Assembly: GCA_019695295.1 (NCBI GenBank)
Contig: JAIBAH010000040.1
Location: forward strand, 1 to 35,199
DNA length: 35,199 nucleotides
Origin: Bacteroidia bacterium
GTDB lineage: Bacteria > Bacteroidota > Bacteroidia > J057
Reading direction: 5' to 3'
Position 1 is the stretch's first letter, and every line of letters begins with the position of its first letter. The position numbers and the translations under genes were made by a program. Under the pieces are notes generated by a model. The model was not told the origin of the DNA. It saw nothing but the letters and a program-made list of their open reading frames with translations, and searched no databases. Below are positions 9,813 through 17,767 of the stretch, piece by piece.

Positions 9813-10664
9813 ATGATTCAAATATTCAGGACAATACCAGAGTTTAGAAACTTCAGAAAAAATCTGCCACGGGAGATGAAGGTTGGGTTTGTACCTACAA
9901 TGGGTGCTTTACATGAAGGACATGCAAGTTTAGTATCAAGTTCGGCAAAGGAAAATGATATAACGATTTCCAGCGTTTTTGTAAATCCCACGCAGTTCGG
10001 ACCCAAAGAAGACCTGAGCAAATACCCTAGAATGCTGGAGAAAGATGCGGAGATACTGGAAAAAAACGGAGCAACCGTATTATTTGCTCCTTCTACTGCG
10101 GAGATTTATCCTGAATCGCCCTCTCAGATTGGATTTACAATTCAGAGCCTTGGGGATAAATTATGCGGAGCAAGTCGCCCCGGCCATTTTAACGGAGTGG
10201 TTCAGGTGGTGTCGCTTCTGTTTCATATAGTTCGCCCGGATAATGCGTATTTCGGTGAAAAAGATTTTCAGCAATTGATGATAATCAGGCAGTTGGTGGC
10301 TGAGCAGCACTTCGAAGTCAATATTCACGGATGCCCGATTGTAAGGGAATCTGACGGACTGGCAATGAGTTCCCGTAATCTCTATTTATCTGCGGAAGAG
10401 CGGAGTCAGGCCGTTGTGCTTTCTCAGATTTTGTTTTATCTGAAAGAGCACTATCATCAATTTAAGGATGCAGATGCGGTAAAATCGTTTGTATCCGAAC
10501 AAATAAGCAAAAAATCCGTAATGAGATTGGATTATTTTGAAATCCTTTCAGAAAAAGGATTAAAGGACATTGCTGTCTGGGAAAATACGGAGAAGCCTCA
10601 TGCTTTTATTGCAGCTTTTTGCGGGAATACCCGATTGATAGATAATATTCCTTTATTTTCTTAA
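9813..10664 (+). CDS. panC: Pantothenate synthetase
   Basis: Cytoplasmic ligase that joins pantoate and beta-alanine using ATP, giving pantothenate (vitamin B5, precursor of coenzyme A). The 283-residue length is normal. Family motifs are clear: PTMGALHEGH at residues 28-37 (ATP-binding HIGH-like site), FVNPTQF at 56-62, GEKDFQQL near 148, and SDGLAMSSRN near 178-187. The next gene on the same strand is panD, 68 bases downstream, which makes the beta-alanine this enzyme uses. No clear promoter box was found just upstream. Confidence 0.97.
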   Translation: MIQIFRTIPEFRNFRKNLPREMKVGFVPTMGALHEGHASLVSSSAKENDITISSVFVNPTQFGPKEDLSKYPRMLEKDAEILEKNGATVLFAPSTAEIYPESPSQIGFTIQSLGDKLCGASRPGHFNGVVQVVSLLFHIVRPDNAYFGEKDFQQLMIIRQLVAEQHFEVNIHGCPIVRESDGLAMSSRNLYLSAEERSQAVVLSQILFYLKEHYHQFKDADAVKSFVSEQISKKSVMRLDYFEILSEKGLKDIAVWENTEKPHAFIAAFCGNTRLIDNIPLFS

Positions 10665-10732
10665 TTTTGCGGCTGGTTTTGTGGAAGTGTATTTCTCCAA
10701 AGCATCGCCTATATTTATTTTAATAATTATTT

Positions 10733-11083
10733 ATGTACATAGAAGTTTTTAAATCCAAAATTCATCGGGTCAAAGTCACTCAGGCGGAATTACATTATGT
10801 CGGAAGCATTACCATTGACGAAGCACTCATAGAAGCCGCCGGATTAATTCCCGGAGAAAAGGTGCAGATTGTCAATGTAAATAACGGCGAACGCCTCGAA
10901 ACCTATGTCATAAAGGGGCAGAGAAACAGCGGAGTGATTTGTCTCAACGGGCCTGCTGCAAGAAAAGTACAGGTGGGAGATATTGTAATCATCATAAGTT
11001 ATGGACTGATGACTCCCGATGAAGCCAGAAATTTTGAACCTTCCCTCGTTTTCCCCGACGAAAATAACCGCTTACCGCATTAA
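10733..11083 (+). CDS. panD: Aspartate 1-decarboxylase
   Basis: Pyruvoyl-dependent enzyme converting L-aspartate to beta-alanine for pantothenate synthesis. The 116-residue proenzyme has the typical start ([18 protein letters not shown]), with the self-cleavage site between Gly24 and Ser25; Ser25 becomes the pyruvoyl group. [12 protein letters not shown] further on is also characteristic. It stands between panC and a membrane protein gene that begins only four bases after its stop codon, so the three are likely one operon. Confidence 0.97.
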   Translation: MYIEVFKSKIHRVKVTQAELHYVGSITIDEALIEAAGLIPGEKVQIVNVNNGERLETYVIKGQRNSGVICLNGPAARKVQVGDIVIIISYGLMTPDEARNFEPSLVFPDENNRLPH

Positions 11084-11087
11084 TTCA

Positions 11088-12101
11088 ATGAATTCAAAGC
11101 TTGCTGCTTCATTAAAATATATTATCGGAATAGGATTAGGTATATTTTTGTTTTACTATGCCTTCAGAGATACTTCTGTTTCCAAACTACAGACCTATTT
11201 TGAGTCTGCAAGTTGGGGGTGGCTTGCCTTTTCCATGGGATTTTCGGTGCTGAGTCACCTTATCCGTTCACTCCGGTGGCAGATGCAACTTCAGGCTGCG
11301 GGCTATAAAGTCTCAGCCCTGACCGCTTTCTCCGCTGTAATGTTTAATTATCTCGTGAATTTTGCATTTCCGAGAGCGGGCGAGGTAGCGCGTTGTACTG
11401 CTTTATATCAGTCTGATAAAGTTCCTGTCACTATCAGCATTGGTACTGTTTTTACGGAAAGGCTGATAGATGTACTTATGCTGGGAATTTTGTTTGTCAT
11501 TTCCTTTTTTCTGGCAACTCCTCAGCTAATGGACTTCTGGCATACGATTTCACAGGGAAAAAACGAAGGACCCAATTTTCTTTTATGGGGAGCAGTAATT
11601 ACCGGGGTTGTCGTTGCGGTGATTGGCTGGGTTTTCAGAAAAAAAATGATGGAAATTCCGGTGGTGAGAAAAATATATGAATTCGGGATGCAGATGCTCG
11701 AATCCGTATTAAGTATCCGGAAATTGAAAAAACCCGGACTATTCATTTTCTACACCCTGATGATTTGGACATGCTACTGGATGATGATGTATGTAGGGTT
11801 ATTTTGTTTTGCACCGATAGCCGAACTCTCCGGCACTACCAACCTGCTCAGATTTGCCTTTATTGGTACTGTGATTGGTTCTGTCGGAATGGCTTTGCCA
11901 ATTCCCGGCGGAATCGGGCCTTATCATAACGCAATTATTTTTGCATTTGTGGCATTTCATTTATTTCCGGACGATGGTATGTCGAGAACGATGGGTCAGA
12001 CGTTTGCCTTTGCTTTTCACACCGCCCAAATGCTGATTATGATAGCCGGAGGAATACTGGGGTATGTCTATCTTTTGTCTAAAAACAGAAATCCGAAATA
12101 A
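11088..12101 (+). CDS. Lysylphosphatidylglycerol synthase transmembrane (UPF0104/YbhN-type) family protein
   Basis: Integral inner-membrane protein of 337 residues with about eight hydrophobic helices. Family landmarks are the segment FPRAGEVARC in the first third and PIPGGIGPYHNA near the C-terminus. The family shares the flippase-like membrane domain of MprF but lacks the cytosolic lysyl-transferase domain; its true substrate in Bacteroidota is not established. An upstream in-frame ATG at 11019 would overlap panD by 65 bases, whereas ATG 11088 begins right after panD and gives a positively charged N-terminus followed by a helix, so it is preferred. Probably cotranscribed with panC-panD. Confidence 0.85.
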   Translation: MNSKLAASLKYIIGIGLGIFLFYYAFRDTSVSKLQTYFESASWGWLAFSMGFSVLSHLIRSLRWQMQLQAAGYKVSALTAFSAVMFNYLVNFAFPRAGEVARCTALYQSDKVPVTISIGTVFTERLIDVLMLGILFVISFFLATPQLMDFWHTISQGKNEGPNFLLWGAVITGVVVAVIGWVFRKKMMEIPVVRKIYEFGMQMLESVLSIRKLKKPGLFIFYTLMIWTCYWMMMYVGLFCFAPIAELSGTTNLLRFAFIGTVIGSVGMALPIPGGIGPYHNAIIFAFVAFHLFPDDGMSRTMGQTFAFAFHTAQMLIMIAGGILGYVYLLSKNRNPK

Positions 12102-12126
12102 TTTTTTTCAAAAAAAAGAAAAAATA

Positions 12127-12158
12127 TTTGGTGGAATAAAAAAATAGCTGTACCTTTG
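12127..12158 (+). promoter_or_regulatory. Strong Bacteroidota-type promoter for tRNA-Glu
   Basis: TTTG at 12127-12130 (-33) and TACCTTTG at 12151-12158 (-7) are separated by 20 bases, an excellent match to the consensus recognised by the primary sigma factor of Bacteroidota. The tRNA begins 26 bases after the -7 box. Confidence 0.85.
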
Positions 12159-12184
12159 CAGCACTTTTGAAATAAGTACCTCAT

Positions 12185-12258
12185 GCCCCGTTCGTCTAGC
12201 GGCCTAGGATGTCTCCCTTTCACGGAGAAGACCAGGGGTTCGAATCCCCTACGGGGTA
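12185..12258 (+). tRNA. tRNA-Glu (anticodon TTC)
   Basis: A full cloverleaf can be drawn. The acceptor stem is 12185-12191 with 12251-12257, and the discriminator base is A at 12258. The anticodon stem TCTCC/GGAGA encloses loop CTTTCAC with anticodon TTC. The T arm is AGGGG-TTCGAAT-CCCCT. The sequence closely resembles glutamate tRNAs of other bacteria. CCA is not encoded. Two stem pairs are G-U wobbles: the first acceptor pair (G1-U72) and G10-U25. Confidence 0.95.
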
Positions 12259-12270
12259 CAAAAGTAAAAC

Positions 12271-12305
12271 AAAAATCGTCCGGAAGTCCGGACGATTTTT
12301 GTTTT
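12271..12305. terminator. Bidirectional terminator between tRNA-Glu and the exonuclease-like gene
   Basis: Perfect 14-bp arms at 12271-12284 and 12287-12300, with a GC-rich core (TCGTCCGGA) and A/T outer parts. Because the arms begin with AAAAA and end with TTTTT, the hairpin is followed by T residues on both strands. It can stop the tRNA transcript and the minus-strand operon that ends at 12337. Confidence 0.85.
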
Positions 12306-12336
12306 TATATAGTTTCTGATTGTCTTTTCCGCTTTC

Positions 12337-13377
12337 CTAAGGCATAGTATAAACCCCCACAGCAGGATAGTGGTCTGAAAATCTTACGTCATTCCGGATT
12401 CTGTATTGCCAAACGGACAGGGGACTGGAAAAAAACTGATAGTCAATCCGGATGCCCCATTTGTCGTCCATCGGATAGGTAAATCCCCATCCCATCCCTT
12501 TATGGAGAAAGCTGTCCCTGAGATTTCCCTTTACGGTCTGTACCACGCTTGTATGCGGCATTGCATTCATATCTCCGGTTACTATCAAAGGATGAGCATA
12601 TTTTTTGATTTTTTCATTGCAAAGCATCGCAAACTCCATCTGACGGGGCATAATCCGGGATATCTGCAAAACCACATCATTCAGTTTTTTCAGTACAGGC
12701 TGATTGCGCTTTTCTTTCGGGAGATGATAGGAGGTAAGATGAATATTGGCTACACCCAGCTCTCCCTGAGGAGTACGAAAAGTCATAATTACACCGCTGT
12801 TGGTGTGTTTTTTGTCCATATAGATAGTATCCATATCCGTAAGCGGGAAGCGGGAGAAATAAGCTGTACCCACCAAATGTCCTTTTTCGGCAGTAAAGTC
12901 ATAATGTGGAAATCCCAGTTTAGCGGCAATTAATTGCTGGGTTTTGGGGTTAAATCGTTTTCCGTCATCCGAAGGAATAAGCCCAATCCGGAACTCCTGA
13001 AGGCATACTATATCGGGCTGCTCCTGTTTCAGAAGAAGAATGAGGGAGTCAATGTTTTTTCTTTCAAACTGAAAATTCTGGACATTAAAAGAAAGCACTT
13101 TTATTGCTTTGGAAGGAGGATTTGTAGGCAACGTATAGCGAAAATCTTTCCCGATAATCCATCCACAGACCGCAATGGCAGAAAATGCCAGTAATTTCCC
13201 CCACCATTTTTTCCGGAGTATCAGAAGTGCCAGTAAATGGATTGCCAGAAACAGAATGCTGAAAAAAGGCAAAAATTGCAATAATGGAAAAAAATAAGCA
13301 GGAATCCAGGGCACAAAGGCGGATAAAATGGTGAGTAGTACAATGATTCCGTAGGTAAATCCGAAAAAAGATTTCAT
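12337..13377 (-). CDS. Membrane-anchored endonuclease/exonuclease/phosphatase-fold protein
   Basis: A 346-residue protein with about three N-terminal hydrophobic helices (residues 5-80) followed by a metal-dependent hydrolase domain of the exonuclease III/DNase I/sphingomyelinase fold. Fold landmarks are SFNVQNF (Asn98), VCLQEF (Glu128), NIHLTSYHL, VTGDMNAMP (near 274) and the C-terminal SDHYPAVGVY. The anchor suggests that the catalytic domain works at the membrane, perhaps on a phosphodiester or phospholipid; DNA is not certain to be the substrate. It is the last gene of a probable operon with the two rhomboid-family genes, starting 26 bases after the pseudo-rhomboid stop codon. Confidence 0.85.
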   Translation of the reverse strand: MKSFFGFTYGIIVLLTILSAFVPWIPAYFFPLLQFLPFFSILFLAIHLLALLILRKKWWGKLLAFSAIAVCGWIIGKDFRYTLPTNPPSKAIKVLSFNVQNFQFERKNIDSLILLLKQEQPDIVCLQEFRIGLIPSDDGKRFNPKTQQLIAAKLGFPHYDFTAEKGHLVGTAYFSRFPLTDMDTIYMDKKHTNSGVIMTFRTPQGELGVANIHLTSYHLPKEKRNQPVLKKLNDVVLQISRIMPRQMEFAMLCNEKIKKYAHPLIVTGDMNAMPHTSVVQTVKGNLRDSFLHKGMGWGFTYPMDDKWGIRIDYQFFSSPLSVWQYRIRNDVRFSDHYPAVGVYTMP

Positions 13378-13403
13378 ATAGATTGAGGAGGATTTACAAG
13401 GGA

Positions 13404-14264
13404 TTAATTATCGGTTTTTCTTTTTCCGGAAAACTTTTCCAGTTTTTCCTTTTGCTGTCGGGTAAGACTCTGATATCCTGAAAGTGAGATTTTGTCAAGG
13501 ATTTCATCGATTTCTTCCTGAGAGATTACCGTATCTTCCTCTTTTTTCTCAAAAGGATTCACAGTGACAGTAAATTTTCCTTTTCTGTTTTTTTTCTGAA
13601 ATAAATTACGGAAAGCGTCAAATACGATTTCCGTAAGGTCATTTCCTTTTTTCATCTGTAAGGTAAAAAGGTATCCGCAAAGGCCTCCCAGAAGAATTAA
13701 AATACCGGTAGCGGATGCGCCCCAGGATATAAACTCTATCAGCAATGCTACAAACGCAAAGAAAACCATTTTCATCTGTACAACCCCCCAGAGGGATACA
13801 GGATAATCCGGTGTAAGAAACGAAATGGAGAAAACCACCGCCATAATTACAGGAGCGGCTGTATATACAAGCTGATTGCCCATGATGAGGCTTAAAACGG
13901 CACCGCAAATACCCAGAAATGGAATCATGATAATGAGGTATTTCCGGAGTCTTTCCTGTCCCCATAACTGCATGAACATTCCCCCAAAAGACCAGAAAAA
14001 CATACAGTCAACCAGTAACCCGATAAGACCCTGAAGCGAAAGCGGGTAAATCAGGGCATAGGTGAAGATAGTCCACGGACGGAAAAGGGTTTTATTTCCT
14101 GTAAGGATGAAATAATTGATAATACTGCTATATTCCGGGCTTTTCCCTAAAACAGACAATATAACTGAAAGTAAAATCTGGAAAATCAGAGCCCCAATCA
14201 ACACTGCTACCCCCAGCCCGATGATACCGTGCTTCTGTATCATATTTTTAGTTTCTTCTATCAT
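13404..14264 (-). CDS. Rhomboid-family membrane protein without catalytic residues, DUF6576 tail
   Basis: A 286-residue membrane protein with the rhomboid helix pattern: RPWTIFTYAL near residues 62-71, several helices to about 203, then a cytosolic tail. The protease residues are absent. Where active rhomboids have GxSG this one reads TAAPVIM (about 135-141), and where they have the catalytic His before LGG it reads ILLGGLCGYL (188-200). The His/Asn pair of the second helix is also missing. The tail (EEIDEILDKISLSGYQSLT) matches the DUF6576 segment found behind Bacteroidota rhomboids. It sits 34 bases after the active rhomboid gene. A likely role is as a partner or regulator of that protease, or in handling membrane proteins as inactive rhomboids do elsewhere; this is inference. 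Confidence 0.8.
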   Translation of the reverse strand: MIEETKNMIQKHGIIGLGVAVLIGALIFQILLSVILSVLGKSPEYSSIINYFILTGNKTLFRPWTIFTYALIYPLSLQGLIGLLVDCMFFWSFGGMFMQLWGQERLRKYLIIMIPFLGICGAVLSLIMGNQLVYTAAPVIMAVVFSISFLTPDYPVSLWGVVQMKMVFFAFVALLIEFISWGASATGILILLGGLCGYLFTLQMKKGNDLTEIVFDAFRNLFQKKNRKGKFTVTVNPFEKKEEDTVISQEEIDEILDKISLSGYQSLTRQQKEKLEKFSGKRKTDN

Positions 14265-14298
14265 ATCAACCTTTGTTTAGCAGATTTTGAAGTGTAAT

Positions 14299-14955
14299 TT
14301 ATTTGATGGATGAATGTATGCCGGAGTAAAAGAAAATGATAGCGGATACCATTCCGGCAAGGTGACCGAAGTGGGAAATTCCGCCGGTGATTCCAGGAGC
14401 AACTCCTAATGCATCCAGTACTACCAGCAGGGAAGAAAGTCCGCCGATGGTCATCATCCATATTCTGGATTTCATGGTAATCGGGAAAGGCATAAAGAAG
14501 GTAATTCTCTGGTTTGGGAAAAATATGGCAAAGGCCACCATCACTCCAAAGATAGCACCGGAAGCACCCACAACCGGAATCGGGGAGGGGTCAAGCAGGG
14601 CAGTAAAAAAGGAACCTAAAACCCCGCAGAACAGATAAAAAGCCAGAAAACGTTTTGCCCCCAAAACCATTTCTATAATAGAGCCAAAGCTAATCAATAC
14701 CCACATATTGAAAAAAATATGAAAAAATCCACCGTGCGTAAAGAAAGCAGTTACCAGCTGAATTGGCAAAAAATTGCCCTCATCGTAAGTCCGGTGGATA
14801 ATCAGGCTGGATTTATGCAATACAAAAAACTGGTTTTTTATCACATTGATATTTTCTAATCCAAGAAGTCCAAGTAAGCCAAAGTCTAAAAACAAAAAAA
14901 CAATGACATTTACTATCACAATTCTTAATACAATCGGGGTGATATTGAGATTCAT
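14299..14955 (-). CDS. Rhomboid intramembrane serine protease
   Basis: A 218-residue polytopic membrane protease that cuts transmembrane helices of other proteins. The active site is complete: HGGFFHIFFNMW contains the His79/Asn83 pair, VGASGAIFG holds the nucleophile Ser132, and SHFGHLAGM carries the catalytic His198. The number and spacing of helices fit the six-helix bacterial type. It is the first gene of a probable minus-strand operon with the catalytically dead rhomboid and the exonuclease-fold protein. A possible -7 box for it lies at 15023-15030. I recall that rhomboid pairs next to an exonuclease-fold gene also occur in Bacteroides. Confidence 0.93.
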   Translation of the reverse strand: MNLNITPIVLRIVIVNVIVFLFLDFGLLGLLGLENINVIKNQFFVLHKSSLIIHRTYDEGNFLPIQLVTAFFTHGGFFHIFFNMWVLISFGSIIEMVLGAKRFLAFYLFCGVLGSFFTALLDPSPIPVVGASGAIFGVMVAFAIFFPNQRITFFMPFPITMKSRIWMMTIGGLSSLLVVLDALGVAPGITGGISHFGHLAGMVSAIIFFYSGIHSSIK

Positions 14956-14979
14956 TCGCTTTTATTTAATGATAAAACA

Positions 14980-15014
14980 AAAACAAACTACGTTTAAACA
15001 AGGTAGTTTGTTTT
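14980..15014 (-). terminator. A/T-rich hairpin between the GH5 fusion gene and the rhomboid operon
   Basis: Perfect 12-bp arms (14980-14991 and 15003-15014) with an 11-base loop, followed on the minus strand by a T-rich run. It could end transcription of the GH5 fusion gene. The stem is A/T-rich, so strength is uncertain. If the TAAATTTG box at 15023-15030 (minus) is the rhomboid promoter, the hairpin would instead lie in that leader. Confidence 0.45.
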
Positions 15015-15149
15015 ACAGATTACAAATTTACAACTTTAATACAATTTATTTTATTTTTTTTAAAGATATACTTTCCGGTTCGGTTATATTCTATGAAAAA
15101 AAAACTGCTTTCTGAATGAATAAAACCTCTTACCCGATTGGATTCAGGG

Positions 15150-17465
15150 CTATTGACGAATAATCTTATAGGTGTTTTTCCGGCTTCCTCCCGATAACTC
15201 CAGAATATATACACCTGAAGGAAGCTCTTTTACAGAAATAAATGAACGGAACTCACCGGAATAGAGCACTTTGCCCGTAATATCACAGAGAGTCATTCTC
15301 TCAAAAGGGGTTTCGCCCGTTAGCGTTTCAATCTGAATCCGGGATTCGGAAGGATTGGGATAAATTCTGACGGGGAATACCGTTTCGGGGGTGATGTCTG
15401 TAAGGGTGATGTCCCAGATATCGGCCATACACACTGAGATACTATCCAAAGAAGGCGAGCCGTCAAATAAACTGAACCCCTGATTCCATTCCCAGTAGGT
15501 ATAAGGAATCGCAAAGGAATCCAGTGCGGTTTTTACTGCTTCGGTATATCGGCAACGGCTGCCATCATCCGGAATATAGGGTTTGAACGAACCCCATTCG
15601 CCACAAAAAACAGGCAGTGAAGTTAAGTTGCTCCACTTTTTGATATGCCCGATTCCACTTGCGAGAGAGTCTGCATTTCCCCATACATTATAGGAATTGT
15701 AAGCCGGTTCGCCCCAGGTACCAATACTATTGGCCGCAATTGGAGGCATAGTGGCAGCATTATAGGGAAAAGGAATTCCGGTAGTGGCAACGGGGTCTCC
15801 CACCCAGCTTGCTCCCTGATGAGTGAATATCATAGGACTGTAATCATGAAAGGTATAAATCAGATTGCTGTCAGGGAGTGCACCCATGACTTCCAGTCCC
15901 CATGAAGAATTCCAGTTGTGGCCACCGGTGATAAGCATTCTCTCCGGATCCAGCGCATGTATTGTCTGGCAAAGCCGGGTTGCAGCCTGTTTCCATTGAG
16001 AGGCGGTAAGATTCCAGGGTTCATTATATACTTCAAACAATACTTGTTCGGGGTCAGTTCCTGCATACCTTGTGGCAATCTGTACCCAAAGTGCCTGTAT
16101 TTTTTCGAGGTCTTTGTCAAAGGAAGCCGAATCCAGTTTTCCGTGATGGTAATCCACAATGATTTTCATGCCTTTTTCGGAAGTCCACAGGATAAAAGAA
16201 TCTACGAGGGTAAAATAAGACACTGAGTCTATGGTATAAGGGGCTGAATCTCCCGCCCATACATCAAAGCATACCGGTAACCGCAGCGTCTGAAACCCCA
16301 TCTGATTCATCAGGTCAATATCCTCCCTGAAGGTACTGACATCCGGGAGGTTATGAATATAGTTGGCATATCCGATTGCGGGATTTCCGGCCCAGTAATT
16401 TTCAAGATAAGAAAGGTTCATTCCTTTGCCCAGCATTCCGGCCATATTCCAGGCATTTTGCGGGCTGTTAAGTGTGATAGTCTGAGTCAGGGTGTCTTGT
16501 GTACATCCATCCGTAACGATTTGGGTAAGAGGATGAGTACCCGGCTGAGAATAGGTATATTCCGGTTGAAATCCGGTTGCGGTGTCTCCGTTTCCGAAAT
16601 TCCACCAGAAGGACGAAGCGCCCTGAGTGGTATTCTGAAGGAATAGCCCGTATCCGTTTGTACTGAATGCAAAACCGGCCTGAGGCTCAAACTCATTGAT
16701 ATTCCAGACTGAAAGACTGTCAAATACGGTTTGATGGGCTATTTGCTGTAAAAAACCGGCAGTAGTCTGAGGAAGCCCGGCAGTAAAAGGAAGTCCTACG
16801 GGTGTTTTTTCATAAATAGTAGCATAAAATACGCAGGCGGTAAGATAGGAGCCTTCTATACTCGGGTGGCTGTTATCCGCCGACCAGAGATTAATCGTAG
16901 AATCCGCAGCACGGGAAGCCATCCAGGCCATTCCGGCAGGCGCCACAAGGGCTTCATTCATATCAGCCATCTGTACGTAACTGTTCCGGAGTCTGCCGGA
17001 CATTCCTGCATAGGTACATACAGGGGGATAGGAGGCGCAATTCTGTGCGTCCCCGTATTTTCTGCCCCAGGTCATATAGAATACGGTTTTTGCGCAGGCA
17101 TTATTTTTATGAATCAGGCTGTCCAGAATTTTTGCATAGGGAAATACATCCGTAGCAACCTGAGCGGGGGAAAAGGAAGGGAGCTGACTTTGTTCCTGCA
17201 AAATCACGTAATCCCAGGGTTTCTGCTGAATTTTTGCAAGCGAGGTTGCATTGGTCGTATGCAGATTAAAGGTGTATCCTCCGGGGGTATTGGAATCAAA
17301 ATCTATGGTATCGGCCGTACCCAATGCTAAATTGTAAAGTAACTGAGGCAGGTTGTTCACTGCGGTGTAGCTATTGCCCAAAAAAAGCATGTTTTTACGG
17401 CTCTGTGTATAACCCAGAGAAAAGGTCAGGCTAAACAAAAGGAAATAAGAATATAATTTAATCAT
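15150..17465 (-). CDS. Secreted DUF4886 (SGNH-like)-PKD-GH5 fusion enzyme with T9SS sorting domain
   Basis: A 771-residue exported protein with signal peptide (1-20). Residues 24-230 form a DUF4886/SGNH-hydrolase-like domain with FLGNSYT (Ser32), ILQEQS (88-93) and DNSH (Asp197/His200), a possible esterase triad. Residues 265-332 are a PKD domain (WNFGNGDTATG). Residues 340-690 are a GH5 glycosidase: acid/base Glu482 in VYNEPW, His540 in TFHDY, nucleophile Glu623 in FCGEWG. The last 75 residues are a T9SS type A sorting domain (YPNPSESRI through SGVYILEL). It should be exported to the surface or medium and act on beta-linked plant or microbial polysaccharide, perhaps removing acyl groups with the first domain. 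The exact substrate is not visible. Confidence 0.9.
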   Translation of the reverse strand: MIKLYSYFLLFSLTFSLGYTQSRKNMLFLGNSYTAVNNLPQLLYNLALGTADTIDFDSNTPGGYTFNLHTTNATSLAKIQQKPWDYVILQEQSQLPSFSPAQVATDVFPYAKILDSLIHKNNACAKTVFYMTWGRKYGDAQNCASYPPVCTYAGMSGRLRNSYVQMADMNEALVAPAGMAWMASRAADSTINLWSADNSHPSIEGSYLTACVFYATIYEKTPVGLPFTAGLPQTTAGFLQQIAHQTVFDSLSVWNINEFEPQAGFAFSTNGYGLFLQNTTQGASSFWWNFGNGDTATGFQPEYTYSQPGTHPLTQIVTDGCTQDTLTQTITLNSPQNAWNMAGMLGKGMNLSYLENYWAGNPAIGYANYIHNLPDVSTFREDIDLMNQMGFQTLRLPVCFDVWAGDSAPYTIDSVSYFTLVDSFILWTSEKGMKIIVDYHHGKLDSASFDKDLEKIQALWVQIATRYAGTDPEQVLFEVYNEPWNLTASQWKQAATRLCQTIHALDPERMLITGGHNWNSSWGLEVMGALPDSNLIYTFHDYSPMIFTHQGASWVGDPVATTGIPFPYNAATMPPIAANSIGTWGEPAYNSYNVWGNADSLASGIGHIKKWSNLTSLPVFCGEWGSFKPYIPDDGSRCRYTEAVKTALDSFAIPYTYWEWNQGFSLFDGSPSLDSISVCMADIWDITLTDITPETVFPVRIYPNPSESRIQIETLTGETPFERMTLCDITGKVLYSGEFRSFISVKELPSGVYILELSGGSRKNTYKIIRQ

Positions 17466-17767
17466 TGTATTGAAAATCTAAGAGATGAGTTAAGTAATCC
17501 AGGAAAATGCATCTGTCTTTTTGCTTAGAATTAAAAAATAAACAGACCACTTCACACATTCAATAAATAGCGCACAAAGATAACGTTTTGTATCCTATTT
17601 TGAAAAATGATTTTTTTACTGGATTTTATCGGTTTCCTATCAATGACTGGAGGAAATACGTATGAATAACCCGGTTTAAAGAGAATCGCTATAAATTATT
17701 TTAAATTCCTGATTTATATCATTTTTTGCTGAGTGGGCGTATCGTAGATTGCACCAAAATTGATATT
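17466..17767. other. Divergent promoter region between the GH5 fusion and the split metallopeptidase
   Basis: About 300 bases, A+T-rich, no gene. A TATCTTTG box for the minus-strand GH5 gene lies at 17575-17582. No convincing box was seen for the plus-strand gene. Confidence 0.5.
17575..17582 (-). promoter_or_regulatory. -7 box for the SGNH-GH5 gene
   Basis: TATCTTTG on the minus strand matches TAnnTTTG exactly. It implies a leader of about 100 bases before the start at 17465. No TTTG at -33 was found. Confidence 0.45.

Noticed and set aside
11019-11087. Upstream start for the flippase-like membrane protein
   Set aside because: It would overlap panD by 65 bases; the ATG at 11088 just after the panD stop gives a normal membrane-protein N-terminus.
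12406-12933. Plus-strand open frame of 175 codons
   Set aside because: It lies opposite the well-supported exonuclease-fold gene and has an unnatural His/Ile/Phe-rich composition.
16866-17330. Plus-strand open frame of 154 codons
   Set aside because: Antisense to the SGNH-like domain of the GH5 fusion, whose motifs are clear.
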